The notes under the pieces were generated by a model. It worked only from the letters and a program-made list of their open reading frames with translations. It did no database searches and was not told where the DNA came from. Source: CAZUTO01 sp964623085 (GTDB lineage Bacteria > Pseudomonadota > Gammaproteobacteria > Pseudomonadales > GM7GCV1). From it: 23,735 bases of DNA. The stretch is from contig CAZUTO010000028.1 in NCBI GenBank assembly GCA_964623085.1, positions 1 through 23,735 of the forward strand. Reading direction: 5' to 3'. Of the stretch, positions 7,606 through 15,040 are shown piece by piece (the first letter of the stretch is position 1; every line of letters begins with the position of its first letter). The translations under genes and the position numbers were made by a program.

Positions 7606-8376
7606 TTGCCCTTAGCTAAACGAATCATCCCCTGCCTCGACGTTGATAAAGGTCGTGTCGTTAAAGGTGTTAACTTTGTCGATATCCGCGACGCAGGTGA
7701 CCCTGTAGAAATTGCCCAGCGCTATAACGATCAGGGCGCAGATGAGATTACCTTTCTTGATATCACAGCAAGCCATGAAGGCCGCGATACAACTATTAAT
7801 ATCGTGGAGCAAATTGCAGGAGAAGTGTTCATCCCGCTCACTGTCGGTGGCGGCATTCGTGAATTGCCGGATATTCGCAATATGCTCAACGCCGGTGCCG
7901 ATAAAGTCGGTATTAATTCAGCGGCGGTACACAATCCTGAATTTGTTAAAGCGGCCTCTGATAAATTTGGCGCGCAGTGCATTGTTGTCGCCATTGATGC
8001 CAAGCAAGTAGAAGAAGGAGACAACCCACGCTGGGAGATCTTTACGCATGGAGGGCGCAAGCCTACAGGTATTGATGCCATCGAATGGGCGATCAAAATG
8101 TATGAGTACGGTGCAGGAGAAATTCTGCTGACCAGCATGGATCGAGATGGCACTAAGAATGGATTTGACGTCGGGCTCTGCTCTCGCGTCAGCGAAGCAA
8201 TTAGTATTCCTGTTATCGCCTCTGGTGGTGTCGGCAATCTCCAGCATCTGGCCGATGGTGTAACAGAGGGAAAAGCAGATGCCGTGCTTGCCGCGAGTAT
8301 ATTCCACTACGGTGAATACACTGTGGGGCAAGCGAAAGAATTTATGGCCAAGCAAGGCATTGAGATGCGGCTATAA
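7606..8376 (+). CDS. hisF: Imidazole glycerol phosphate synthase cyclase subunit HisF
   Basis: HisF uses ammonia delivered by HisH to convert PRFAR into imidazole glycerol phosphate and AICAR. The product has 256 residues and begins MPLAKRIIPCLDVDKGRVVKG. The start codon is TTG at 7606. A TGA lies in frame at 7588-7590, no ATG precedes the conserved N-terminus, and only a CTG at 7591 competes. Catalytic Asp12 (CLDVDKG) and Asp131 (VVAIDAKQ) and the phosphate loops (VGGGIR, ASGGVGN) are present. It is separated from hisA by an inverted gene, so it must have its own promoter. It runs directly into the GGCT-like gene. Confidence 0.96.
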   Translation: MPLAKRIIPCLDVDKGRVVKGVNFVDIRDAGDPVEIAQRYNDQGADEITFLDITASHEGRDTTINIVEQIAGEVFIPLTVGGGIRELPDIRNMLNAGADKVGINSAAVHNPEFVKAASDKFGAQCIVVAIDAKQVEEGDNPRWEIFTHGGRKPTGIDAIEWAIKMYEYGAGEILLTSMDRDGTKNGFDVGLCSRVSEAISIPVIASGGVGNLQHLADGVTEGKADAVLAASIFHYGEYTVGQAKEFMAKQGIEMRL

Positions 8377-8389
8377 CAGCGCACCGGAA

Positions 8390-9109
8390 GTGGACGACGC
8401 CAACTCATACCTAAAATCACTGTTTGAAGCGCATTATGACGCCATTATCAGGCCAATCATTGAGCGCCAAATTACTAGCTCGCAGGTGGCTAACAGCTCC
8501 GAGCAGCAAGCCCTTCTCGGCGAACTTGAGTCATTGCTCAACCAGATCGAACAGTTCCTTATAGAACAGTCATCTCTCGTTACTACTGCTAATGAGTCAC
8601 CCCTTTTTAACGAGTGGCGGGCTATTTTCTCTGCCCCAGAATCTGGGGAGCTTCGCCGCTATATGAACCAGCTTGGCTTAAAAAAAACATGCGCAATGCT
8701 GGGATGCACACAAGATCGAGAATATATCGCACTGTACGGCTCTCTCATGCAAGGTTTTGGCATACAAGAAAAACTACCCGTTACTGACAAAATTCAGTTT
8801 GAACGCTCCTGCAACATTAGTGGCTCGCTATATGACTTGGGCGAGTATCCCGGTTTGATCTATGGCGCTGAACAAGCCTCGACAGACAAGGCTCAAGCTG
8901 AGATCTACCAAGTATTGGATTTAGCCGCCTTCCAGATACTGGATGAATATGAGGGTTACCAGCCTCAAGATCAGATCGCATCCTGGTATGTTCGGCGCTG
9001 CATTCGTTTGCCAGACCAGCCGCTGGATGTCTGGTACTACGTTTTTAATCACTCGGTTGATGATGAGCAATGCATCGAATCCGGCTGCTGGCGAACACAC
9101 ATTGAATAA
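8390..9109 (+). CDS. Gamma-glutamylcyclotransferase (AIG2)-like protein with a helical N-terminal extension
   Basis: The C-terminal part (about 110-239) has the GGCT/AIG2 fold signature: EYIALYGSLMQGFG as the substrate-binding loop, GSLYDLGEYPGLIYG, and FQILDEYEGY, with Glu188 in the position of the catalytic acid, then YVRRCI. Family members form 5-oxoproline from gamma-glutamyl compounds, but many have unknown substrates. The N-terminal 105 residues are mostly helical and match nothing I recognise. The start is uncertain: GTG at 8390 is used here, TTG at 8360 overlapping hisF is the alternative, and no in-frame ATG precedes the domain. It probably shares the hisF transcript and overlaps the next gene. 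Confidence 0.75.
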   Translation: MDDANSYLKSLFEAHYDAIIRPIIERQITSSQVANSSEQQALLGELESLLNQIEQFLIEQSSLVTTANESPLFNEWRAIFSAPESGELRRYMNQLGLKKTCAMLGCTQDREYIALYGSLMQGFGIQEKLPVTDKIQFERSCNISGSLYDLGEYPGLIYGAEQASTDKAQAEIYQVLDLAAFQILDEYEGYQPQDQIASWYVRRCIRLPDQPLDVWYYVFNHSVDDEQCIESGCWRTHIE

Positions 9110-10316
9110 CAAGAGCAAATCCTACGATGTCGTTGTCCTCGGTGGTGGCGCAGCAGGATTGATGTGTGCAACGACAGCAGGTGCGCGCGATAAACGCGTC
9201 CTCGTCATCGAGAAAGCCAATAAACTCGGTAAGAAAATTTTGATGTCCGGTGGGGGCCGCTGCAATTTCACCAACTTGGACGTCCAGCCCGAACACTATA
9301 TTTGCCCCAACCCTCACTTCGTAAAATCCGCGCTCTCACAATACACTCAATGGGATTTTATCGAGTTGGTTCGAAAGCACGACATTCCCTATCACGAGAA
9401 AAAACATGGGCAGCTGTTTTGCGATGATTCAGCGAAGGACATTTTGGATATGCTGGTAAGAGAATGCGAACAAGCCGGCGTGGAATTTGTGCTCGACTGC
9501 GAGACCAGCGCAATTGACTACAAAAGCGAGTATCAAATTACCACAACCAAGCTTGGCAGTATCACCGCTAGCAGTTTGGTGCTGGCTACAGGGGGGCTAT
9601 CCATTCCAACACTGGGCGGCAGCGGCTATGCATATCAGTATGCTGAAGAACGTGGCTTAACCGTCAATAAAACCGAAGCAGCGCTGGTTCCGTTTACGCT
9701 TACCGGAAAATGGCACCAACTATCAAATGCCTTGGCTGGCGCATCACTGCCAATAGTTGCAAGCGTACCGAGTCAGCAATTTAGTGAAGACATGCTGTTT
9801 ACGCATAGGGGGATCAGCGGGCCAGCTATATTGCAGTTATCGAACTACTGGCATATTGGCGAAGCCATCACTATTAACCTCTTGCCCAGCATCGATTGTG
9901 CTGATTTTTTGATTCAACATAAAAATCATCACCCAAATACCAAGGTTTCGAAAATACTCGCAGAGCATCTGCCGCGCTCGGTGGCACAACAATTCATTGA
10001 GTTGTTTCAACCAGAACTCGCGCAAAAAACACTCCAAGAAACAAAAAACAACGAACTCGCTGCGCTTGGTCATTTAGTCAATGACTGGCAACTCACACCT
10101 TCCGGCACCGAGGGCTATCGAACCGCGGAAGTCACACGCGGTGGTATTGATGTCAGCGCCGTTTCATCAAAAACAATGCGCGCCAATCTAGGCTCTCATT
10201 CAAATCAGGAAAACCTATTTATTATCGGTGAAGCGCTGGATGTAACCGGGCACCTCGGTGGCTTTAACTTCCAATGGGCTTGGTCGAGCGGGTATGTGGC
10301 GGGGCAATCTTTGTAA
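9063..10316 (+). CDS. HI0933/BaiN-family NAD(P)/FAD-dependent oxidoreductase
   Basis: The protein is a flavoprotein of the HI0933 (YhiN/BaiN) family. It shows the dinucleotide-binding motif VVVLGGGAAGLMCA, the family motif GKKILMSGGGRCNFTNL, FTHRGISGPAILQLSNYW, TRGGIDVSAVSSKTM, and a C-terminal FAD motif LFIIGEALDVTGHLGGFNFQWAWSSG. From ATG 9063 it has 417 residues. A TTG at 9102 would give 404 residues and a more typical short N-terminus, overlapping the upstream stop by 8 nt. Neither start has a clear ribosome binding site. Substrates are unknown for most members. It overlaps the GGCT-like gene and likely shares the hisF transcript. Confidence 0.9.
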   Translation: MSNASNPAAGEHTLNNKSKSYDVVVLGGGAAGLMCATTAGARDKRVLVIEKANKLGKKILMSGGGRCNFTNLDVQPEHYICPNPHFVKSALSQYTQWDFIELVRKHDIPYHEKKHGQLFCDDSAKDILDMLVRECEQAGVEFVLDCETSAIDYKSEYQITTTKLGSITASSLVLATGGLSIPTLGGSGYAYQYAEERGLTVNKTEAALVPFTLTGKWHQLSNALAGASLPIVASVPSQQFSEDMLFTHRGISGPAILQLSNYWHIGEAITINLLPSIDCADFLIQHKNHHPNTKVSKILAEHLPRSVAQQFIELFQPELAQKTLQETKNNELAALGHLVNDWQLTPSGTEGYRTAEVTRGGIDVSAVSSKTMRANLGSHSNQENLFIIGEALDVTGHLGGFNFQWAWSSGYVAGQSL

Positions 10317-10397
10317 CTAAGTGGTTAATTAAATAGTTTAGACAGCTCTCGGCAGCCCCCGCGACGGTGGTCATCAACAGTATTTTGCTGAATTGAT

Positions 10398-10422
10398 GTA
10401 AGTGGGTACTTACTGTTTATTT
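10398..10422 (+). terminator. Probable intrinsic terminator after the BaiN-like gene
   Basis: GTAAGT and ACTTAC form a perfect 6-bp stem around GGGT (10398-10413), followed by TGTTTATTT. It lies about 80 nt past the plus-strand stop and abuts the stop of the convergent NYN gene. Confidence 0.45.
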
Positions 10423-10897
10423 AGCCTAGTAAAAGCGATGATTCTATTGGGAAAAATTGGCTGGCTGAATCAATTAGTGAGACGGCAGTGAGTATTTCAA
10501 CGCCATAAATCTCTACTCGTGACTGGTGTTTTATACGCATTCTGTGGGCGAGTAAATCAAAATCGCCGTCACCCGATACGAGAACAACGGTATCGCTTTT
10601 TTCGGAATATTCCATTGCATCAAGCGCGATGCCGACATCCCAATCTCCTTTTGCAGAACCATCAGATCGTTGGATATAGGGCTTCAGTTTTATTTCAAAA
10701 CCTATGGCCTTGAGGATATTTTGAAACTGCCGCTGTTTCTCGTCGCCTCGATCAATCGCATACGCAGTGGCATTGACGACTTCTCTATTCTCAGTCGCGC
10801 GCGCCCAAAATTGGTTGTAATCAAAATTTCGGCCGAAGGCTTGCTTGGTCGTGTAGTAGACGTTTTGAACATCCACAACAATTGAAACCCTTTCCAT
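10421..10897 (-). CDS. NYN-domain (LabA/DUF88-like) protein, putative ribonuclease
   Basis: The 158-residue product is almost entirely a NYN (PIN-like) domain. Acidic residues expected to bind metal are visible: Asp9 in VSIVVDVQNVYY, Asp87 in KGDWDVGIALDAM, and Asp110, Asp112 and Asp114 in LVSGDGDFDLL. NYN proteins of this size are predicted metal-dependent RNases, and some LabA/DUF88 relatives act in regulation, but targets are unknown. The start could be GTG at 10900 or the adjacent ATG at 10897. A GGGA about 11 nt upstream suits the ATG. It is monocistronic and convergent with the flavoprotein gene. Confidence 0.88.
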   Translation of the reverse strand: MERVSIVVDVQNVYYTTKQAFGRNFDYNQFWARATENREVVNATAYAIDRGDEKQRQFQNILKAIGFEIKLKPYIQRSDGSAKGDWDVGIALDAMEYSEKSDTVVLVSGDGDFDLLAHRMRIKHQSRVEIYGVEILTAVSLIDSASQFFPIESSLLLG

Positions 10898-11074
10898 CAC
10901 TTATATATCCCGCATTCCGACTAGATTTTATTTGAGACCTTTAATCGACATGGCTCAAAGGGCTCATGCGAAAAGGTTCGTAAGAATGGGTAAGTATGCC
11001 TGAAACGCGATCTTTACCCTCTGCTTTTACTCAGCCGGGAAAAAAGGTGGAAGCCAGAGGACACTACTCCCACC

Positions 11075-11100
11075 CACAAAAGCGAACATCCGTGCTCGCT
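11075..11100 (-). terminator. Probable intrinsic terminator after the cytochrome P460 gene
   Basis: On the minus strand AGCGAGCA and TGTTCGCT form an 8-bp stem (one G-U pair) around CGGA, 14 nt past the stop codon, followed by TTTGTG. The T-tract is short, so strength is uncertain. Confidence 0.5.
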
Positions 11101-11113
11101 GAGAAGATGCATA

Positions 11114-11671
11114 CTAGTTGTGTAGTGTTGGATATGCTTCTATATAGATATAGTCGTTGTCCGCAGCTGGAACATGGCAACCAAGACAGTCTGCCTTGTA
11201 ATCCGCCGCTGCGTTAGTCGTTTGATCATCTGTTGTGAATAACGCCCAACCCCAGCCATCACCCCAAATTGGGTTACCATCAAAACGGCTTTCAGCGTCT
11301 TTCACCATAACAAACCATTGCTTCAAGTTTTCGCTAGCAAAGCTAACGTTAGCACCAGTGCTGTAGTCAGCTGAACTCGCGGCTCGCAGTTCCTTCACGA
11401 TAGTCGCCCCATCGGGGAACTCACCGGTATCTCTATACGCAAGGGCTGATTCTTTCTCTGTGTATACATCATGAAACCCGCTAGCTCCGCCCTCAGGAAC
11501 ATACCAAGAGCCCAAATGCACCATTGAGGTGCGGAAGTCTTCAGGAAAGCTAATTGCGCCCTGATCATCCACGTAGGATGAAAAGCTACCACTCTGGCCA
11601 AGTGCGTGAAGCGGAAGAAATACTCCAACAACAAATAGAGTTCTGAATAGATAAGTGAGTGGTTTAGCCAT
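11114..11671 (-). CDS. Periplasmic cytochrome P460 family c-type heme protein
   Basis: The 185-residue product starts with a signal peptide (basic Lys3, hydrophobic 7-24, cleavage near ALG-QS). The rest matches the cytochrome P460 domain (FPEDFRTSMVHLGSWYVP, FHDVYTEKESALAYRDTGEFPDG, KQWFVMVKDAESRF, WGDGWGWALF) and ends with a CLGCH heme-attachment motif at 162-166 and NDYIYIEAYPTL. Characterised members oxidise hydroxylamine or NO and carry a heme-lysine cross-link; I cannot assign that lysine here. AAGGTGAT about 9 nt before the ATG is a strong ribosome binding site. The gene is monocistronic, with a terminator-like hairpin after it and a pair of direct repeats about 85-125 nt upstream. Confidence 0.85.
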   Translation of the reverse strand: MAKPLTYLFRTLFVVGVFLPLHALGQSGSFSSYVDDQGAISFPEDFRTSMVHLGSWYVPEGGASGFHDVYTEKESALAYRDTGEFPDGATIVKELRAASSADYSTGANVSFASENLKQWFVMVKDAESRFDGNPIWGDGWGWALFTTDDQTTNAAADYKADCLGCHVPAADNDYIYIEAYPTLHN

Positions 11672-11754
11672 GATTGATCACCTTTTGAATTATTTGAATT
11701 TACGCTACTTGCTGCTCCCTTTCGGAAGGCAAGCTTAGCATTCAGCCTCGACGC

Positions 11755-11797
11755 AATAGTGCACAGAACGTCCAATAATGGTGCACAAAACGTCCAA
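11755..11797. repeat. Pair of 21-bp direct repeats, 22-bp period, upstream of cytochrome P460 gene
   Basis: Positions 11755-11775 and 11777-11797 differ at only 2 of 21 bases. Each copy contains GTGCAC (a palindrome) followed by AACGTCCAA. The period of about two helical turns would place two bound proteins on the same face. They lie about 85-125 nt upstream of the P460 start codon. Confidence 0.6.
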
Positions 11798-11848
11798 AAT
11801 AATTCGTTCTACGTCAAAAAGGGAACACGGCGGGACAAGGCAAGAGAT

Positions 11849-11880
11849 CGACATCGGTTTTGAAACCGATGCCGTCTTTT
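11849..11880 (+). terminator. Strong hairpin with T-tract on the plus strand
   Basis: CATCGGTT and AACCGATG form a perfect stem around TTGA. Weaker pairs extend it outward to about 11849-11874. TCTTTTGT follows on the plus strand. No plus-strand gene precedes it, so it may terminate an unrecognised short RNA, or act in the opposite direction after the cupin gene, where no T-tract follows. Confidence 0.4.
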
Positions 11881-11898
11881 GTAGACAGTATGAATAAC

Positions 11899-11922
11899 TC
11901 AGAGAAAGGTTTCTTTCCCTGA
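11899..11922 (-). terminator. Possible terminator hairpin after the cupin gene
   Basis: TCAGGGAAAG and CTTTCTCTGA pair over 10 bp (one G-U) around AAAC, 8 nt past the cupin stop on the minus strand. The following GTTATTC is only weakly T-rich, so it may act together with the second hairpin further on. Confidence 0.4.
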
Positions 11923-11930
11923 AAAAGCGA

Positions 11931-12377
11931 CTACTGCTGTGGATTTATAACGCTGGTATTCGGAGAGAAGTTACCGCCTGGACCGAATACTTCAATGGTG
12001 ACCGAGTCTTCTAGCGCCGTGTAGTAATGATGTACGAAAGCAGGCACAGCAAACATTTCGCCCGGCCCAAGTATGTATTCGTTCTCACCACTAAACGCCT
12101 TAATCTGACCAGATTGCACGAGTACCATTTGCTCAAATGCATGGTTGTGACTGGACGTAAACTGACCTTTTTTAATATCAATCTCAGCCAAGCGTATGGT
12201 AGCCAAACCGACACCGCGTATTTTTAAGCCGCCGGGATTGGTTCGTTGATCCATTGTATTGAGATTAAAGGTGTCCATACCGGGGCCAACGAGTGGCTGA
12301 TGTTTTACCTGTGCATTGGCCCATTGAGCGCCACACATAAGAACCAAAGTAATAAGTAAGCTTAGTGATTTTTTCAT
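11931..12377 (-). CDS. Secreted single-domain cupin protein
   Basis: The 148-residue product has a clear signal peptide (MKK, hydrophobic 5-15, cleavage after ANA at residue 22). A single cupin barrel follows. Motif 1 includes His77, His79 and Glu82 (SSHNHAFEQMVLVQSG), and motif 2 is PGEMFAVPAFVHH (105-117), so a metal site is likely. The function is unknown. Cupins range from dioxygenases to sugar-binding sensors, and a periplasmic single cupin could also simply bind a ligand. A GGGGGAAAG ribosome binding site lies shortly before the ATG. It is in the same orientation as the P460 gene but 259 nt away with hairpins between, so it is probably a separate transcript. It is divergent from the ferredoxin gene. 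Confidence 0.85.
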   Translation of the reverse strand: MKKSLSLLITLVLMCGAQWANAQVKHQPLVGPGMDTFNLNTMDQRTNPGGLKIRGVGLATIRLAEIDIKKGQFTSSHNHAFEQMVLVQSGQIKAFSGENEYILGPGEMFAVPAFVHHYYTALEDSVTIEVFGPGGNFSPNTSVINPQQ

Positions 12378-12491
12378 ATTGCTCTTTCCCCCTATTTAGA
12401 TACCCAATGATAACGAGGTTATTGGTCAAAACTAGCGTTTTCTAGGGTAATTAATGGTGTTTAACCTATTACATAAGGCGTAAAAATGGGG

Positions 12492-12519
12492 TTGCCTTAT
12501 CGGGCAGCGCAGATAGTAT
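12492..12519 (+). promoter_or_regulatory. Probable sigma-70 promoter of the ferredoxin gene
   Basis: TTGCCT (12492-12497) and TAGTAT (12514-12519) are separated by 16 bases, each matching consensus at 4 of 6 positions. They lie 37 nt before the ferredoxin ATG, in the 178-base gap that also separates it from the divergent cupin. Confidence 0.4.
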
Positions 12520-12555
12520 GACTGCGATAAAATTTCTCTAACAGAGGTTAGGTTT

Positions 12556-12876
12556 ATGCCACTAGTGAATTACGTTGATCATCAAGGCAATGCTTTTGAA
12601 GCCGATGTGCCAGTTGGCGGCAATGCCATGCAAGGCGCTGTGGACAATATGATCGATGGGATTCTTGGTGAGTGCGGCGGCGTCTGTGTGTGTGCCACCT
12701 GCCATGTCATGGTCGACGATTCTTGGTTAGAGAAAACGGGATCACCAACAATGGACGAAGGTATTATGTTAGAAGCAGTAACCGGCCGTGAAGAAAATAG
12801 TCGGCTCTCGTGCCAAATTACTATTACTGAAGAAATGGATGGCCTCGTTCTGCACATGCCAAAATCTCAATATTAA
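12556..12876 (+). CDS. Class II (adrenodoxin/putidaredoxin-like) [2Fe-2S] ferredoxin
   Basis: The 106-residue electron carrier has ligands Cys40, Cys46, Cys49 (C-x5-C-x2-C) and Cys86 (RLSCQI), and an extra Cys44 as in CGGxCxCATCHV ferredoxins that serve cytochrome P450s and some dioxygenases. The length is typical. GAGG 8 nt upstream of the ATG supports the start. No P450, Rieske oxygenase or ferredoxin reductase is in the window, so its partner is unknown. The BaiN-type flavoprotein 2 kb away is not an expected partner. It is a single-gene unit, convergent with fghA. Confidence 0.93.
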   Translation: MPLVNYVDHQGNAFEADVPVGGNAMQGAVDNMIDGILGECGGVCVCATCHVMVDDSWLEKTGSPTMDEGIMLEAVTGREENSRLSCQITITEEMDGLVLHMPKSQY

Positions 12877-12902
12877 CGTATCGCTTCGATTGGCGATTGC
12901 CA

Positions 12903-13745
12903 TTACTCAGCGTTTAAATGGCGTACATGAAACGCTAGATGCTCTCCGATAAAACTGGCAATAAAAAAGTACGAATGATCATAACCTGGCTGATACCTGA
13001 CACTTAGCGGGTAGCCGGCTTTGTCTGCAACTTGAATTAACAGCTCTGTTTTTAGCTGCTCTTTCAGAAAGCTGTCTGCCTCACCTTGGTCAATAAGCAT
13101 GGGCAAATGCGTGGAAGCCCCAGCCACTAGCTCACAGCTATCATAGGCCTTCCAGACCTCACGATTTTCACCAATATAGTTGCTGAGAGCCTTCTCGCCC
13201 CAGGGGCAGTTTATCGGTGAGACGATAGGAGAAAACGCTGATACCGATCGGTATCGACTTGGGTTCTTTAACGCAATAACCAACGCGCCATGCCCACCCA
13301 TGGAGTGGCCGGAGATACTTGCACGCGAGACATCCACATTAAAGTTAGTACTTACTATCTCGGTAAGCTCTTCAACCACGTACGAATACATTTTGTAGTG
13401 CGCCGACCAAGGGGCTTGTGTGGCATCAACATAGAACCCTGCACCGAGCCCGAAATCCCAATCTGCATTGGGGTCATCAGGAACGCTTTCACCGCGCGGA
13501 CTGGTATCTGGGCAAACAACAGCAATGCCATGTTCTGCCGCATAGCGTTGTGCGCCTGCTTTGGTGACGAAGTTTTGATCCGTGCAAGTTAGGCCAGACA
13601 ACCAATAAAGCACCGGCACTTTTTTTGATTCAGCCTGCGGTGGCAGATAAATGGAAAACTGCATGTCACAGTTCAGCACCTCAGAGCGATGCTGGTATTG
13701 AAGCTGCATGCCTTCGAATATTTTATTCTCAGCTCGTTTTTCCAT
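12903..13745 (-). CDS. fghA: S-formylglutathione hydrolase
   Basis: This esterase hydrolyses S-formylglutathione to formate and glutathione, the step after AdhC. The 280-residue alpha/beta hydrolase has its nucleophile Ser148 in ISGHSMGGHGA, Asp224 in DQGEAD and His257 in YDHSYFF. An oxyanion-side motif, LYWLSGLTCTDQNF, lies near 47-60. The family is usually about 275-285 residues. It starts 66 nt downstream of the adhC stop on the same strand, so the two form a formaldehyde-detoxification pair. No dedicated regulator of the FrmR type is visible. Confidence 0.97.
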   Translation of the reverse strand: MEKRAENKIFEGMQLQYQHRSEVLNCDMQFSIYLPPQAESKKVPVLYWLSGLTCTDQNFVTKAGAQRYAAEHGIAVVCPDTSPRGESVPDDPNADWDFGLGAGFYVDATQAPWSAHYKMYSYVVEELTEIVSTNFNVDVSRASISGHSMGGHGALVIALKNPSRYRSVSAFSPIVSPINCPWGEKALSNYIGENREVWKAYDSCELVAGASTHLPMLIDQGEADSFLKEQLKTELLIQVADKAGYPLSVRYQPGYDHSYFFIASFIGEHLAFHVRHLNAE

Positions 13746-13811
13746 TTTAGATTCCGTAAGCAGGAAAGATTAAAGGCTTAGATTTAGGCGCAGGTTTAGA
13801 TAGAGCCGCGA

Positions 13812-14918
13812 TCAATAGAGCACAACAGAGCGAATGGATTTACCCTCATGCATAAGGTCAAACGCCGTATTGATCTCATCCAGTGGCATGGTATGAGTAA
13901 TCAGATCATCGATATTAATCTTTCCATCCATATACCAGTCCACAATTCTCGGCACATCGGTTCGCCCTCGTGCGCCACCAAATGCAGTGCCGCGCCAGGA
14001 TCGACCGGTCACCAACTGAAACGGCCGCGTGGTAATTTCTTGCCCCGCACCAGCGACGCCGATGATGTAGCACTCGCCCCAACCTTTGTGGCAGCACTCA
14101 AGTGCTTGTCGCATGACGTTAACATTGCCGATACATTCAAAGGAGTAATCCGCCCCACCGCCGGTTAGATCAATAATCGCATCGACGATATTTTCGACGC
14201 TATTCGGATTAATGAAATCGGTCATACCGAATTGCTTACCTAAAGCTTCGCGGTCGGCATTGATATCGATACCTACAATTTGCTTGGCCCCAACGAGCTT
14301 TGCTCCCTGAATGACGTTTAGCCCAATACCGCCAAGCCCAAATACAACCACTGTTGAGCCGGGTTCGACTTTGGCATCAAATGCCACCGCACCCACACCA
14401 GTGGTAACTCCACAGCCGATGTAGCAAATTTTGTCGAAGGGTGCGTCTTCACGTACTTTGGCCACCGCAATTTCAGGTAATACGGTGTAATTGGAAAACG
14501 TTGAGCAGCCCATGTAGTGCAGCAGTGGCTTACCGTCGAGGGAGAACCGGCTCGTCCCGTCTGGCATGACGCCCTGCCCCTGTGTCGAGCGAATTGCCTG
14601 ACAAAGATTGGTTTTGGGATGTAAGCAGAATTCACACTCACGGCATTCAGGTGTATAAAGTGGAATGACATGATCACCAGGCTTGACGGAGGTGACCCCT
14701 GCGCCGACCTCTTGAACAATACCTGCGCCTTCGTGACCCAAAATAGCTGGAAAGGCGCCCTCAGGGTCATCACCTGACAACGTAAAGGCATCGGTATGGC
14801 ACACACCCGTCGCTTTAATCTCAATGAGTACTTCGCCAGCTTGGGGGCCTTCTAGGTCGACCTCGAGAATTTCTAGCGGGCTACCCGCGCTCAACGCCAC
14901 CGCCGCTCGTGTTTTCAT
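13812..14918 (-). CDS. adhC: S-(hydroxymethyl)glutathione dehydrogenase / class III alcohol dehydrogenase
   Basis: AdhC oxidises S-hydroxymethylglutathione with NAD to S-formylglutathione. Homologues also reduce S-nitrosoglutathione. The 368-residue product has catalytic zinc ligands Cys40 (GVCHTD), His62 (GHEGAG) and Cys169 (YIGCGVTTG), and structural zinc ligands Cys92, Cys95, Cys98 and Cys106 (CRECEFCLHPKTNLC). The NAD-binding loop is GLGGIG at 194-199. An AAAGGA site lies about 7 nt before the ATG. fghA follows in the same direction. A weak -10 (TAGAAT, minus strand, 14951-14956) lies upstream, with a small inverted repeat at 14958-14971. Confidence 0.97.
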   Translation of the reverse strand: MKTRAAVALSAGSPLEILEVDLEGPQAGEVLIEIKATGVCHTDAFTLSGDDPEGAFPAILGHEGAGIVQEVGAGVTSVKPGDHVIPLYTPECRECEFCLHPKTNLCQAIRSTQGQGVMPDGTSRFSLDGKPLLHYMGCSTFSNYTVLPEIAVAKVREDAPFDKICYIGCGVTTGVGAVAFDAKVEPGSTVVVFGLGGIGLNVIQGAKLVGAKQIVGIDINADREALGKQFGMTDFINPNSVENIVDAIIDLTGGGADYSFECIGNVNVMRQALECCHKGWGECYIIGVAGAGQEITTRPFQLVTGRSWRGTAFGGARGRTDVPRIVDWYMDGKINIDDLITHTMPLDEINTAFDLMHEGKSIRSVVLY

Positions 14919-15010
14919 TTTTTATCCTTTTACTTGCGATATTGGCAAATATTCTATGGTTAACACTAACCGTATTCACACTGGCCTTTGCTCAACTAGG
15001 ATATACCTTC

Positions 15011-15026
15011 GATGCTTCGGAGCATC
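15011..15026 (-). terminator. Hairpin after the membrane-protein gene
   Basis: GATGCT and AGCATC form a perfect 6-bp stem with a 4-base loop, 14 nt past the stop of the 15041-15484 gene. No T-tract follows, so terminator activity is doubtful. Confidence 0.3.
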
Positions 15027-15040
15027 AGATACAGTGGTGA

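Noticed and set aside
10996..11217. 73-codon plus-strand open frame between the NYN and P460 genes
   Set aside because: It overlaps the end of the P460 gene and its terminator. No ribosome binding site, no recognisable protein features.
11770..11797. Sigma-54 promoter in the repeats upstream of the P460 gene (GG and GC elements on the minus strand)
   Set aside because: The spacing between GG and GC is one base too short (9 rather than 10), and the same sequence is repeated in tandem, which a promoter does not require.
12878..12897. Bidirectional terminator between ferredoxin and fghA
   Set aside because: Only a 5-bp stem (ATCGC/GCGAT) with an 8-base loop and no T-tract in either direction.
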